Origin: Bacillus taeanensis
GTDB lineage: Bacteria; Bacillota; Bacilli; Bacillales; UBA6769
Reading direction: 5' to 3'
DNA length: 64,000 bases
NCBI RefSeq assembly: GCF_003318295.1
Contig: NZ_QOCW01000005.1
Coordinates: 124,001-188,000, forward strand
In this document: in pieces, positions 1-8,873 of the stretch
How positions within the stretch are numbered: position 1 is the first letter of the stretch
Layout of the letters: each line of letters starts with the position of its first letter
Notes under the pieces: model-generated
Told to the model about the DNA's origin: nothing
The model's input: only the letters and a program-made list of their open reading frames with translations
The model's database searches: none
Position numbers and translations under genes: made by a program

Positions 1-459
1 ACCATGCGTGACAACAACTGCTTCTGAAGCACCGTTTTTTAAGATATCTTCTACTATTTCAATCCACCCTACCATAATACGCTGTTTAAACGTTTGATAG
101 TGTTCACCATTAGGAGGAGAACAGCTCGTTATATCATTAAGCCAACTTCTATAGTTTTCAAATTCTTTTAGCTGATCGTATGTTCGCTCCTCCCAATCTC
201 CAAAATGAATTTCACGAAAGGCTTTTCGCTTACTTATAGAGAGATTCGGATATAAAATAGAAGCTGTTTCCACACATCTTATTAAATCACTGCAATATAC
301 AAGGTTTGGTTTAGGATAGCAGTGTGATGTTTGCTGTAATAATAATTTCGCTTCTTCACATAGCGGTTCATCTGTCCAACCAATATACTTTTTCTCTTGA
401 TTTTTCTTTGTTATCCCGTGCCGAAGTAATGTAATAACCACAAAATCATCCACAACCAT
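1..459 (-). CDS. cobC: Alpha-ribazole phosphatase-like histidine phosphatase (CobC), 3' end outside window
   Basis: Reading frame too short for a full gene because it runs off the left edge; 153 residues are visible. The histidine phosphatase signature LLRHG lies at residues 11-15, REIHFGDWEE at 82-91, and the second histidine motif VVTHG at 149-153 is the last thing before the edge. The family removes the 5'-phosphate from alpha-ribazole phosphate or adenosylcobalamin phosphate in the last steps of B12 assembly. The ATG at 459 has an AGAAGGA ribosome site about 8 nt upstream and overlaps the 3' end of cobS by 49 nt in another frame; GTG codons at 453 and 441 are weaker alternatives. Position after cobS supports CobC over a general phosphoglycerate mutase. 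Confidence 0.85.
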   Translation of the reverse strand, partial: MVVDDFVVITLLRHGITKKNQEKKYIGWTDEPLCEEAKLLLQQTSHCYPKPNLVYCSDLIRCVETASILYPNLSISKRKAFREIHFGDWEERTYDQLKEFENYRSWLNDITSCSPPNGEHYQTFKQRIMVGWIEIVEDILKNGASEAVVVTHG

Positions 460-1217
460 GACTCACATCCTTCTACTGCCGCACCAAGCGTATCTCCTGT
501 AATTCCTCCAAATTGCTTATTAATAAAGAAATGACTTATTTTCTCGAACAGTAGTGCTCCATTATATAAAAGAATGAGAAACAGAAATAGATTATTATTT
601 TCGTAAAAAGGAAATACAAATAAAGGAAGGATATATACGCTATACCATACTATGTCTTTTGGCTTTAATGCTCTTTGAAAGTAATGGGCAAGCCCCTCAT
701 TTTTAGCTAGTTTTCCTCTCATAAACATCATTCCCATTCCAATTCGAGAAAGCATTGGAATAAAAGGAATAATAATTAATAATTCCCACCTATAAGAAGC
801 TGTTATTTCATATATAAATAAAAAACGCCAACCTAATAAAAAAAGTAAAGATAAAACACCAAACGCCCCAACACGAGGATCTTTCATAATTTCAAGGCGC
901 TTTTCTTTATCACGATAAGAAAAATAAGCATCACTGCAATCAATCCAACCGTCTAAATGAAGGCCTCCTGTTAAAAAAATCGAAACAGTAACTAACACAG
1001 CAGCAATTGTGAGACTAGAAAAGGGGGTAAAAAAATAAAGAGAATAATATATGATAGAAATAAAAATTCCAAATAATAAACCAATTATTGGATAGTACAA
1101 TATACTTCTTTTTAAATTTCCTTCTGTTAAGTCAATGTTTTTATTTACTGGAATGATTGTAAAAAACTGCAGCGCAATTAAGAAACTTTCAAAATAGCAA
1201 GTTATTCTGCTTTTCAT
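411..1217 (-). CDS. cobS: Adenosylcobinamide-GDP ribazoletransferase (cobalamin synthase) CobS
   Basis: Integral membrane enzyme that joins adenosylcobinamide-GDP to alpha-ribazole (phosphate), the lower-ligand attachment step. About six hydrophobic segments are visible, and the family motif GGLHLDGWIDCSDA with its metal-binding aspartates lies near residue 85-97. I prefer the ATG at 1217, which overlaps the cobQ stop as ATGA behind an AGAGG site; an in-frame ATG at 1232 would add five residues but has no ribosome site. About 268 residues, normal for CobS. It sits between cobQ and cobC at the end of the B12 salvage operon. Confidence 0.93.
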   Translation of the reverse strand: MKSRITCYFESFLIALQFFTIIPVNKNIDLTEGNLKRSILYYPIIGLLFGIFISIIYYSLYFFTPFSSLTIAAVLVTVSIFLTGGLHLDGWIDCSDAYFSYRDKEKRLEIMKDPRVGAFGVLSLLFLLGWRFLFIYEITASYRWELLIIIPFIPMLSRIGMGMMFMRGKLAKNEGLAHYFQRALKPKDIVWYSVYILPLFVFPFYENNNLFLFLILLYNGALLFEKISHFFINKQFGGITGDTLGAAVEGCESWLWMILWLLHYFGTG

Positions 1218-2722
1218 AAACCTCTCTTCCATTCATTTAAAACTTTTATAATGTACTCTAAATCAACAACATTTTGCACATGATCAGCAAGCATCTCAAA
1301 ATTTTGCTGTTTGCAGTTCTCCAACTGTTTAACTTCTTGTTCTCTTAACCCTTTTTCTTTTCGAATCATGTTCAGCCACTGTGTTCGCCATTCATCATTA
1401 TGAAATAACCCATGAAAATATGTTCCTATTACCTTTCCATTATGAGAGCATATTCCTTCTTCACCTTCTTCTAACAATAAAAACGGTGTAATATTCTCTC
1501 CAGCAATTGGTTCTGTTTTACCTAAATGAATTTCATAACCTACTAACTCATTTTTTATGAAATTTGTTTGTGGATGTATTGTCCCTGCTGCCCGAATCGT
1601 TTTTTTATGTTCATAAAACGTTGTATGCATAGGAACAATAGATAAGCCTTTCATTACCTTTTTTGGAGTTCCTGTATCACTCCCGGCCTCATCTATTAAC
1701 GTTTCACACAGCATTTGATATCCCCCGCAAATCCCGACAACCCTTCCGCCATCTTTAACATAGCGTTGAAGCTCAGCATCTAATTTTCTTGACTTTATAA
1801 ATGCTAAGTCTGCTATTGTACTTCTTGTTCCTGGAATAATTACTGCATCAGGGTTTCCAAATTGTTCAGGATCATCTACAAAACGAATGGATACATCGGT
1901 TTCTTCTAAAAATGGTTCAATATCCGTGTAGTTTGAGATATATGGAAGCTTTATGACTACAATCTCAACTTCTTTTCTTGTTTTTATAGAAAAACGTGAT
2001 GAAAGTGATAAAGAATCTTCCCCTTCAATTGGCATATCGTTCATATAGGGAATAATGCCAATTACTTTAATTCCTGTATAGTCTTCTATCCACTTTTTTC
2101 CGTCTTCAAAAAGAGAGAGATCACCGCGAAATTTATTAATTAGTATTCCTTTTACTCGTGTTCGTTCTTGACTAGACATCAGCTGTAATGTACCTACAAT
2201 ACTTGCAAAAACACCGCCGCGATCAATATCAGCTACTAAAAAAACAGGAACATCGGCTAACTCTGCGATTTTCATATTAACAAGTTCACGGTCATTTAAG
2301 TTTACCTCAACAGGACTGCCAGCACCTTCTATAATTAGCAAATTCGCTTGCTTTTTAAGTTGCCTTAATGATGTTGCAATTGTTTTTAAACCTGTTTCAT
2401 AGAAAGATTGACGATATCCTTTACCTGAATATGTGTTAAATGACTTCCCAAGCAGCACGACTTCTGCATGCTGATCACTTCTCGGTTTTAATAAAATGGG
2501 ATTCATATAAACATTCGCTTCTATATTTGCCGCTTCAGCTTGAATGCCCTGAGCACGTCCAATTTCTTTACCATCAATTGTAATATAAGAGTTATTTGAC
2601 ATGTTTTGTGATTTAAATGGCGTTACTTTATAACCTAGTCTATAAAAAATACGACAAAATGCTGTTGTTAATACACTTTTACCTACATCGGACGCCGTTC
2701 CTTGAATCATAAATCCTTTCAT
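1214..2722 (-). CDS. cobQ: Cobyric acid synthase (glutamine-hydrolysing) CobQ/CbiP
   Basis: Amidates carboxyl side chains b, d, e and g of adenosylcobyrinate a,c-diamide using glutamine and ATP. The N-terminal dethiobiotin-synthetase-like P-loop GTASDVGKS is at residues 8-16, and the class I glutamine amidotransferase domain has its nucleophile in VVGICGGYQM (Cys332) and the catalytic His in TYFHGLF near residue 438. 502 residues is full length. Its stop overlaps the cobS start and its start overlaps the cobU stop. It is the only corrin-ring-stage enzyme here: neighbours import corrinoids or build the lower loop. It may act on imported partly amidated precursors, or the rest of the pathway may lie elsewhere. 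Confidence 0.93.
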   Translation of the reverse strand: MKGFMIQGTASDVGKSVLTTAFCRIFYRLGYKVTPFKSQNMSNNSYITIDGKEIGRAQGIQAEAANIEANVYMNPILLKPRSDQHAEVVLLGKSFNTYSGKGYRQSFYETGLKTIATSLRQLKKQANLLIIEGAGSPVEVNLNDRELVNMKIAELADVPVFLVADIDRGGVFASIVGTLQLMSSQERTRVKGILINKFRGDLSLFEDGKKWIEDYTGIKVIGIIPYMNDMPIEGEDSLSLSSRFSIKTRKEVEIVVIKLPYISNYTDIEPFLEETDVSIRFVDDPEQFGNPDAVIIPGTRSTIADLAFIKSRKLDAELQRYVKDGGRVVGICGGYQMLCETLIDEAGSDTGTPKKVMKGLSIVPMHTTFYEHKKTIRAAGTIHPQTNFIKNELVGYEIHLGKTEPIAGENITPFLLLEEGEEGICSHNGKVIGTYFHGLFHNDEWRTQWLNMIRKEKGLREQEVKQLENCKQQNFEMLADHVQNVVDLEYIIKVLNEWKRGL

Positions 2723-3297
2723 TATACTTTTTCCTCCGCTTTCATAGCTTTCACAATTCCGTTTTCTACTAAAAAAGCTGTATCTGCTTTGTGGATTATT
2801 TCTTGATGTAGTGCTCCCAGCAGTTGAAGATAATTAAATGTCGCCTTTTCATCTGGTACTGGCTCAAAAAATAATTCATTGGAAACAAGAATTACTTCTG
2901 CTGACTCTTTATGTAATGCTTCTACTGCCTTTATGATTTTTTGATAAACACTATTTCGAAATGTGGCGCTTTCCCACTTCATTTTACCTGTTTGCCAGCC
3001 TGTAAATAGTTCATTGCTTAACCAAGTTGTTAAGCAGTCTATTAAAACGATATCTTTCTTTGTAAACTGATCTGCTAATGTTTCAAGATCGACTGCTCTT
3101 TCCCAGTTCAACCATTTTGCACTGCTTTCTTTCCTGCTTTGTTGATGATGATTGATCCGCTGCTTCATTTCCTCATCCGTATTAATACTTGTTGCAATAT
3201 AATGCAGTGAACATTTATTTTCCGCCCTAATTATCGCTCTTCGCTCTGCAAACGTACTTTTACCGCTTCTTACACCACCGCTAATAAAGCTCAACAT
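2722..3297 (-). CDS. cobU: Adenosylcobinamide kinase / adenosylcobinamide-phosphate guanylyltransferase CobU
   Basis: Bifunctional enzyme that phosphorylates adenosylcobinamide and transfers GMP to give adenosylcobinamide-GDP, the substrate for CobS. The P-loop GGVRSGKS is at residues 7-14, followed by the family segment LHYIATS near 31-37 and LIDCLTTWLSN near 86-96. 191 residues, typical length. The start overlaps the 3' end of cobD by 7 nt and the stop shares a base with the cobQ start, so translation is probably coupled through the cluster. Confidence 0.92.
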   Translation of the reverse strand: MLSFISGGVRSGKSTFAERRAIIRAENKCSLHYIATSINTDEEMKQRINHHQQSRKESSAKWLNWERAVDLETLADQFTKKDIVLIDCLTTWLSNELFTGWQTGKMKWESATFRNSVYQKIIKAVEALHKESAEVILVSNELFFEPVPDEKATFNYLQLLGALHQEIIHKADTAFLVENGIVKAMKAEEKV

Positions 3298-4376
3298 TTT
3301 TTTAGCCAGCTTTCTAAACTTGACAGCAATTTATTATTTGCGTCTTTCTGTTTAACTGTAAGACGCAAATAGTGTCCGTCTAATCCTCTAAAGTTTTCCG
3401 TATGTCTTGTTATAATACCTTTTTCAATTAAAAACAGCATTAACGGCCTTAAATCCTGCTTTTCCTTTGTTCTGAGCAAATAGTAATTCACTTCACTGCT
3501 TGACGTTACATAACCTAATGAATGAAGCTTAGAAATCACTCTTGTTCGCTCTTTTGTAATAAACTCCTTTGTTTTTTGAACATGCTCATCCTCTTTAAGA
3601 CATAGTCTTCCAACCGCTTCAGCAAGTGCATTGACACTCCAATGCGGCTGCATTACTTTCAATTCCTGCACAAGCTTTTCATTTCCTGCAAGAAACCCTA
3701 AACGAAGCCCCGCAATCGAAAACATTTTTGTAAACGAGCGCAATATTATCAAGTAATGATATGTTTGACTAATATGTAAGAGTGAGCAATTCTCAAAACA
3801 AAAATCGTAAAATGCTTCATCAAGAATGACAAAAATGCCTTTTCGTTCACAATGTTCAATAATAGAAAGAAGCACTTCCCTGTTATACGTTACACCGGTT
3901 GGGTTATTTGGATGACAAATAAAAACAGCATGCATGCCTTCTAAATGCTTTAAACATATGTCTGCATCTATTTTCCAGCCATCTTCTTCTGCTAGTTGAT
4001 AGGATGAAACATGGCAGTTAAATGCTTCACAGGCTGTACGATATTCAGAAAAAGTAGGTTCAACAAGTAAAATATTTTTTCCAGCTAGCTTCTGAGCCAT
4101 TAAAAAAATTAACTGTGCAGCACCATTACCAATTAAAATTCGTTCCTTTGGAAGTGCTTCTTTTTTTGAAATCGCTTCTGTTAAATCTTCCAATGTTGGA
4201 TCAGGATAATCTGAGATAAGCTGAAACATTCTTCCCCAATTTTCTGCAAGAGATTTCGGCATGCCTAAAGGATTAATATTTACACTAAAGTCAATAATTT
4301 GCTCATTTGGTTCTGCTTTAATATTTAAAGTTTTCAATAAATGTTGCGGATTAGAACCGTGCGGCGGCAGCTTCAA
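3291..4376 (-). CDS. cobD: L-threonine-O-3-phosphate decarboxylase CobD
   Basis: PLP enzyme of the class II aminotransferase fold that makes (R)-1-amino-2-propanol O-2-phosphate for the nucleotide loop. The opening KLPPHGSNP is the usual CobD N-terminus, CHPNNPTG lies at about 154-161, and the PLP lysine sits in SFTKMFSIAGLRLGF (Lys217). Histidinol-phosphate aminotransferase is the main alternative, but the N-terminus and the cob context favour CobD. The start is a TTG at 4376 inside the end of cbiB (26-nt overlap). 361 residues. Confidence 0.9.
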   Translation of the reverse strand: MKLPPHGSNPQHLLKTLNIKAEPNEQIIDFSVNINPLGMPKSLAENWGRMFQLISDYPDPTLEDLTEAISKKEALPKERILIGNGAAQLIFLMAQKLAGKNILLVEPTFSEYRTACEAFNCHVSSYQLAEEDGWKIDADICLKHLEGMHAVFICHPNNPTGVTYNREVLLSIIEHCERKGIFVILDEAFYDFCFENCSLLHISQTYHYLIILRSFTKMFSIAGLRLGFLAGNEKLVQELKVMQPHWSVNALAEAVGRLCLKEDEHVQKTKEFITKERTRVISKLHSLGYVTSSSEVNYYLLRTKEKQDLRPLMLFLIEKGIITRHTENFRGLDGHYLRLTVKQKDANNKLLSSLESWLKKC

Positions 4377-5313
4377 ATAAAAGACCTCCTAACCAAAGTA
4401 ATATAATAAACAGCAATACTGTTCGTTTAAGAATTTGAATGGAATAAATAATATGATCTGCGTTTAAATTTATATAAGGCTCGCCCATTTTCGCCCGATC
4501 GGAAGGAATGCCTTTATAATAGTTGAGTCCACCTAACTGAATTCCCAGCATTGCAGCAGTTGCGGCTTCCCCCCAGCCGCTGTTTGGACTTGGATGTTTT
4601 TTTGCATCTCTAAGCATAAGCAGCAGGGCTTCTTTTCGTGTTCCTACTTCTGGCTGAATAGAAAGGAGCATTAATAAGCCCGTAATGCGGCTCGGAATAA
4701 TATTTAATAGATCATCAACTCTTGCTGATGCCCAACCAAACTGCATATAACGATCGTTTTTATAGCCAACCATGGAATCACAAGTATTTACAGCGCGGTA
4801 TAAAAGCGCAAGCGGAGCTCCGCCAATACATGCCCAAAATAATGGAGCTGTTACACCATCACTCGTATTTTCTGCGACGGTTTCAACTGTCCCTCTGACT
4901 ACTTCTTGCTCTGACAATGTTTCTGTATCACGTCCAACAATCCAAGACAGCTTTTCTCTTGCTTTGATCAGTTGATTTGACTTTAGCGGTTTGTATACAT
5001 CTAAAGCTGCAGACTCCAAACTTTTTCCTGCAATCGTTGTCCATATTAATAACGTTTCAACTCCAATACCCAAAAAAAGACTGATTTTATAAGCTGTACT
5101 TGTGAGAAGAAATCCTATTCCATAAACAACAAGTAAAACAATGACGAGAAGGAATAATCCTTTCCATTTTTTACTTCTTCCTTTATTTAACCTATGGTCT
5201 AGTATACTAATTAGTTTACCGATAAAACGTACAGGATGCGGCAGCCAACGAGGATCTCCAACGATAAGGTCCAGGAAATAGGCAAAGGCGATCGCAATTA
5301 AATGAAAGGTCAT
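4351..5313 (-). CDS. cbiB: Adenosylcobinamide-phosphate synthase CbiB
   Basis: Membrane protein that attaches aminopropanol phosphate (made by CobD) to adenosylcobyric acid. The N-terminus carries LDLIVGDPRWLPHPVRFIG, and ENTSDGVTAPLFWACIGG near residue 150 is the family core. Several hydrophobic segments are visible, one at the far C-terminus. 320 residues, typical. ATG overlaps the btuD-cbiZ stop as ATGA (5313-5310), so the two are translationally coupled. This supports sequential action: CbiZ frees cobyric acid and CbiB rebuilds the side chain. Confidence 0.92.
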   Translation of the reverse strand: MTFHLIAIAFAYFLDLIVGDPRWLPHPVRFIGKLISILDHRLNKGRSKKWKGLFLLVIVLLVVYGIGFLLTSTAYKISLFLGIGVETLLIWTTIAGKSLESAALDVYKPLKSNQLIKAREKLSWIVGRDTETLSEQEVVRGTVETVAENTSDGVTAPLFWACIGGAPLALLYRAVNTCDSMVGYKNDRYMQFGWASARVDDLLNIIPSRITGLLMLLSIQPEVGTRKEALLLMLRDAKKHPSPNSGWGEAATAAMLGIQLGGLNYYKGIPSDRAKMGEPYINLNADHIIYSIQILKRTVLLFIILLWLGGLLFEAAAARF

Positions 5314-6785
5314 ATATTCTTCATTCGCTTCTTATTATTTTTTACAGCTTGCAGTGTTGCTTCATATACACCTTTTCCGATTGTTTTTCCAAGTGGTGTA
5401 ATCGTTCCTGCATATGAAAGCTTACTGCCTCGCTGTGTTGCTGCAATTAAAATACTATCTGTTGATGTACCCGTTGCAGTTGTACCAGTGACAGCATCTT
5501 TAATTTCTTCATCATGCAGGGCTTTCACTTTCGCTTCTGCCGCTGTCATCATTCCTTGAATAAATGCTTCCTCTGTTAATTCTCCATCTACAAACACCCA
5601 TGTATTAATCGTTCCTGCATGAACCTCATCAAATACATGCTGATCACATTTTGAAACATCAACCGCATTACTAAGTCCTGCTGTTACAATAATTAACACA
5701 GAAAACTGTTCATGACCTATTTCTTTTATAACACCATCTTTTAAATTTGCAGCTGTCATCATCCCAACTGTATGACCAGGTTCAAGGTCATGACCCTTTA
5801 AAAACTCAGTCATTTCTTCTTTTGGATGATTACAATTGTAGCTTTTATCAACATGACGATTTACAAAAGTATGATACCAGCCAAGTCCTGCCCCAATAAC
5901 AGCGGAAGAAAATGATTTCAATGGAATAGGTGAAATCACTTGAATTCTATTTTCATGCTGCTCAATCTGAAATTGCGAAAAAGCTATTCGTTCGATTTCC
6001 GAAGATATTTTTTCCGGCATAAGCGTTAACATTGGTCGCGGTAAATCCGGATGAGGCTGTCTTTTAATTGCCGCTTCATATACTTCACGAATTTTTTCTT
6101 CTTGTAATACTTCTTGGGGTGTATGGATTGCAGCCGTTTGACCTTGGTGTAAAAGCAATAAGCGATCACAATATAAGCTTGCTAAATTTAAATCATGAAA
6201 AATTGCTATTACAGTAAGATTGCCTTCAGTTGTCCATCTCTTCAATGAATCCAACAACTGCTTTTGGTGAGAAATATCTAAATGGTTTGTTGGCTCATCT
6301 AACAAAAGCAAAGAAGGTTCCTGGGCAAGTGCCTGTGCTAAAAAAACGCGCTGTTTTTCACCGCCGCTCAGCAGCTGAAGCGATTTTTGTTCAAACTTTT
6401 TTACATCCGTTTGCTCCATTGCTTTTTTTACAACTGCTTCATCTTCATGTGACCATGTTTTAAAAAGACCTTTTTGATATGGATACCTTCCAAGTGCCAC
6501 TACTTCTTTTACTGAATAAGTAAAAGCTTGCTCTGTTATTTGCGGCAGTACAGCAATCGATTTTGCACGTGTTTTTGCAGAATAATGCTGAAGTGGTCTA
6601 CCTTGAAAGTTAACCTCTCCACTTATCGGCTCAAGAAGCCCGCTAATGATTTTTAATAACGTTGTCTTACCGCTGCCATTTGGCCCTAATACACCAAATA
6701 TTTCCCCTTTGTTTACATTAAAAGAAAGATTATGCAAAATGGTTTCATTTTCATAACCACCTTGTATATTTTTTACTTCAAGCAT
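5310..6785 (-). CDS. btuD: Fusion of corrinoid ABC transporter ATPase (BtuD-like) and adenosylcobinamide amidohydrolase CbiZ
   Basis: The N-terminal ~260 residues are an ABC ATPase: Walker A GPNGSGKT at 34-41, signature LSGGEKQR at 139-146, Walker B LLLLDEP at 159-165. The C-terminal ~210 residues match CbiZ, with GLGWYHTFVNRHVDKSYNC near 303-321, and VTAGLSNAVD and GTTATGTSTDS further on. CbiZ hydrolyses the aminopropanol amide of (adenosyl)cobinamide to cobyric acid, so incoming corrinoids can be remodelled. The same fusion is known in B. subtilis YvrA and B. halodurans relatives. ATG at 6785 follows the btuC stop directly and has a GGAAGAAGTGG site; a GTG at 6794 would add three residues. 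Confidence 0.9.
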   Translation of the reverse strand: MLEVKNIQGGYENETILHNLSFNVNKGEIFGVLGPNGSGKTTLLKIISGLLEPISGEVNFQGRPLQHYSAKTRAKSIAVLPQITEQAFTYSVKEVVALGRYPYQKGLFKTWSHEDEAVVKKAMEQTDVKKFEQKSLQLLSGGEKQRVFLAQALAQEPSLLLLDEPTNHLDISHQKQLLDSLKRWTTEGNLTVIAIFHDLNLASLYCDRLLLLHQGQTAAIHTPQEVLQEEKIREVYEAAIKRQPHPDLPRPMLTLMPEKISSEIERIAFSQFQIEQHENRIQVISPIPLKSFSSAVIGAGLGWYHTFVNRHVDKSYNCNHPKEEMTEFLKGHDLEPGHTVGMMTAANLKDGVIKEIGHEQFSVLIIVTAGLSNAVDVSKCDQHVFDEVHAGTINTWVFVDGELTEEAFIQGMMTAAEAKVKALHDEEIKDAVTGTTATGTSTDSILIAATQRGSKLSYAGTITPLGKTIGKGVYEATLQAVKNNKKRMKNI

Positions 6786-6786
6786 A

Positions 6787-7827
6787 TTAACCACTTCTTC
6801 CTATCCGTTGTCGAAATAAGATCACTGCAAACACCGGCGCACCGATTAAAGCAGTCAGTACCCCAATTGGCAGCTGTGTTGGCGCAATAATTGTTCGCGC
6901 AGCTAAATCAGCAAGAATTAAAAAGGATCCCCCATTAATCATTGAAAGTGGAAGAAGATGTTTATGATCCGTTCCATACAGCAGCCTTGTTAAGTGAGGG
7001 ATAACAAGTCCTACAAAACCTATCGTTCCAGATACCGCAACAGCTGCTCCTGTTAATATAGAAGCTGCAATCATAATTAAAAACTTCCGCTGCTGAACAT
7101 TTACCCCTAAATGCTGAGCTCTTTCTTCCCCAAATGATAGTGCATTTAATTCATGACCATTTATTAGTAATAAAATCGTTCCCATGATAAAGAATGGAGT
7201 GATCATTTTTACATAATCCCAACCTCTCATCGAAACGCTTCCTAACAGCCATGTAATAATTTGTCTTAACTCTTCTCCTGTTAAAGCAATCATCAATGAA
7301 ATCAGTGAACCTAAAAAGGAGCTGAAGATAATGCCTGTTAAAATAATCGTTTCCACAGACATTGTTCTCTGTACCATACGTGCAAATAATAAAACAACTA
7401 TAATTGTAATAAAACCAAAAATAATGCTAAATAAAGGCAAGGTAAAACTACCAAATGCCGGTATTGTAATCCCAAAAAAGATGACACAAACTGCACCAAC
7501 TGACGCACCTGATGAAACGCCTAATGTGTACGGATCTGCTAATGGGTTTTTTAATAGGCCTTGAAACGCAGCCCCAGAAATCGCAAGGGAAGCTCCGACT
7601 AAACCAGCTAAAAGAACTCTTGGAAAACGAATTTCCATTACAATGTTGTGGTACATAGGCTCACCAGCTGCAGCCAAATTCATATGAAAAACATCGTTTA
7701 AAAAAATATTAATAATAGCGGAAAAGGGAATCGATAGACTGCCTATCGATACCCCTAAAAAAATTGCTAATATTAAAAATGAAATCGAACTACCATATGA
7801 AAAGATCCGTTTATTTTGCAAAAACAT
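6787..7827 (-). CDS. btuC: Corrinoid (vitamin B12) ABC transporter permease BtuC
   Basis: FecCD-family permease with about ten hydrophobic segments. The motif FQGLLKNPLADPYTLGVSSGA in the first third is typical (quoted only as a landmark; the key part is NPLADP.xLG), and SGTIGFVGLVIPHLTRLL marks the cytoplasmic loop that contacts the ATPase. The frame stays open up to a TTG at 7866, but ATG 7827 gives the usual ~346 residues and overlaps the btuF stop by only 17 nt. Partners are BtuF and the BtuD-CbiZ fusion. Siderophore permeases share the family; the operon context decides for corrinoids. Confidence 0.88.
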   Translation of the reverse strand: MFLQNKRIFSYGSSISFLILAIFLGVSIGSLSIPFSAIINIFLNDVFHMNLAAAGEPMYHNIVMEIRFPRVLLAGLVGASLAISGAAFQGLLKNPLADPYTLGVSSGASVGAVCVIFFGITIPAFGSFTLPLFSIIFGFITIIVVLLFARMVQRTMSVETIILTGIIFSSFLGSLISLMIALTGEELRQIITWLLGSVSMRGWDYVKMITPFFIMGTILLLINGHELNALSFGEERAQHLGVNVQQRKFLIMIAASILTGAAVAVSGTIGFVGLVIPHLTRLLYGTDHKHLLPLSMINGGSFLILADLAARTIIAPTQLPIGVLTALIGAPVFAVILFRQRIGRSG

Positions 7828-8806
7828 CTGGATAAATAACAGCAGCAAGTTCTTCGACCCCTTCAACTAACCGTGGACCAGAACGTGATACAAGATCGGA
7901 ATGAACATCATACACACGTTCATTTTTCACTGCAGGGACACCCTGCCAGCCATCACGACTAAGAATTTGTTCTTTCGGATTTTCAACATAATAACCGTAT
8001 GTTGTAACGATGACATCAGGATTAAGTTTAACCGCATCCTCTTCCGTAAACTTTACCCATCCCTCTTGATCTGCTGCCGCATTTTTCGCATGAATAATTT
8101 CAAGCATTTGATTCATAAACGTTCCTTTACCTGCTGTATAAATGTCTGGTGCTGGTGAGACTTCAAGCCATACTGTCACTTGTTCTTCTTCTGAAATTGC
8201 AGCTGCTTTTTCTTGAATTTCAAAAAGTTTCTCTGACATTTCATCAATCACTTTTTGTGCTTTATCACTTGTTCCAGTTGCTTGTCCAATCATCTTTACT
8301 GAATCATATACATCATTAAATGCTGCCGCATCATTTACAACAAGTACAGTAATTCCCGCACTTTTTAACTGTTTTAACCCCTCTGCAGATGTATGAGCAC
8401 CAGAAGCATGTGCAAGCACTAGGTCAGGATTTAGACCAATAATTTTTTCTACATTTAGCTCCATACCACCAATTTTTTCTTTTTCATTTACTTCTTCTGG
8501 ATAATTATCATAATCTGAAACTCCAACAACTTCTTCACCTAATCCTAGTGCAAAAGCAATTTCTGTGTTGCTTGGAATTAACGAAACAATACGTTCAGGC
8601 TTTTCTTCAATAACAACTTCTTCATCAGAGGCATCCGTTATTGTAACCGGAAAGGCCGATTCCGTTTCAGCAGTTTCTGTGTTTGCGTTTTCTTTTGTTT
8701 GTATTTCATTATTTCCCGCTTCCTGCTCAGCATTATCCTGCCCACATGCTGCAAGAAGGCCGATTGCGACAAATAATGTTAGTAATAATGTTAGTAATTT
8801 CTTCAT
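7811..8806 (-). CDS. btuF: Corrinoid-binding lipoprotein BtuF
   Basis: Extracytoplasmic solute-binding protein of the helical-backbone TroA/BtuF superfamily. Signal peptide with lipobox LLAAC, Cys21 being the lipidation site, then an acidic low-complexity linker (residues ~22-50). PERIVSLIPSNTEIAFALG near residue 69 is the classical BtuF opening. 331 residues. A GGAGGAG ribosome site precedes ATG 8806. It lies 67 nt downstream of nrdB with no U-tract terminator between, so it probably belongs to the nrdAB transcript and is under the same B12 riboswitch. Confidence 0.9.
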   Translation of the reverse strand: MKKLLTLLLTLFVAIGLLAACGQDNAEQEAGNNEIQTKENANTETAETESAFPVTITDASDEEVVIEEKPERIVSLIPSNTEIAFALGLGEEVVGVSDYDNYPEEVNEKEKIGGMELNVEKIIGLNPDLVLAHASGAHTSAEGLKQLKSAGITVLVVNDAAAFNDVYDSVKMIGQATGTSDKAQKVIDEMSEKLFEIQEKAAAISEEEQVTVWLEVSPAPDIYTAGKGTFMNQMLEIIHAKNAAADQEGWVKFTEEDAVKLNPDVIVTTYGYYVENPKEQILSRDGWQGVPAVKNERVYDVHSDLVSRSGPRLVEGVEELAAVIYPDVFAK

Positions 8807-8873
8807 TGTTCTCCTCCTAAATATCTACTTCATTAATTTATGAGTAACTCCTTAAGGGATGTCACTTTAAGAA

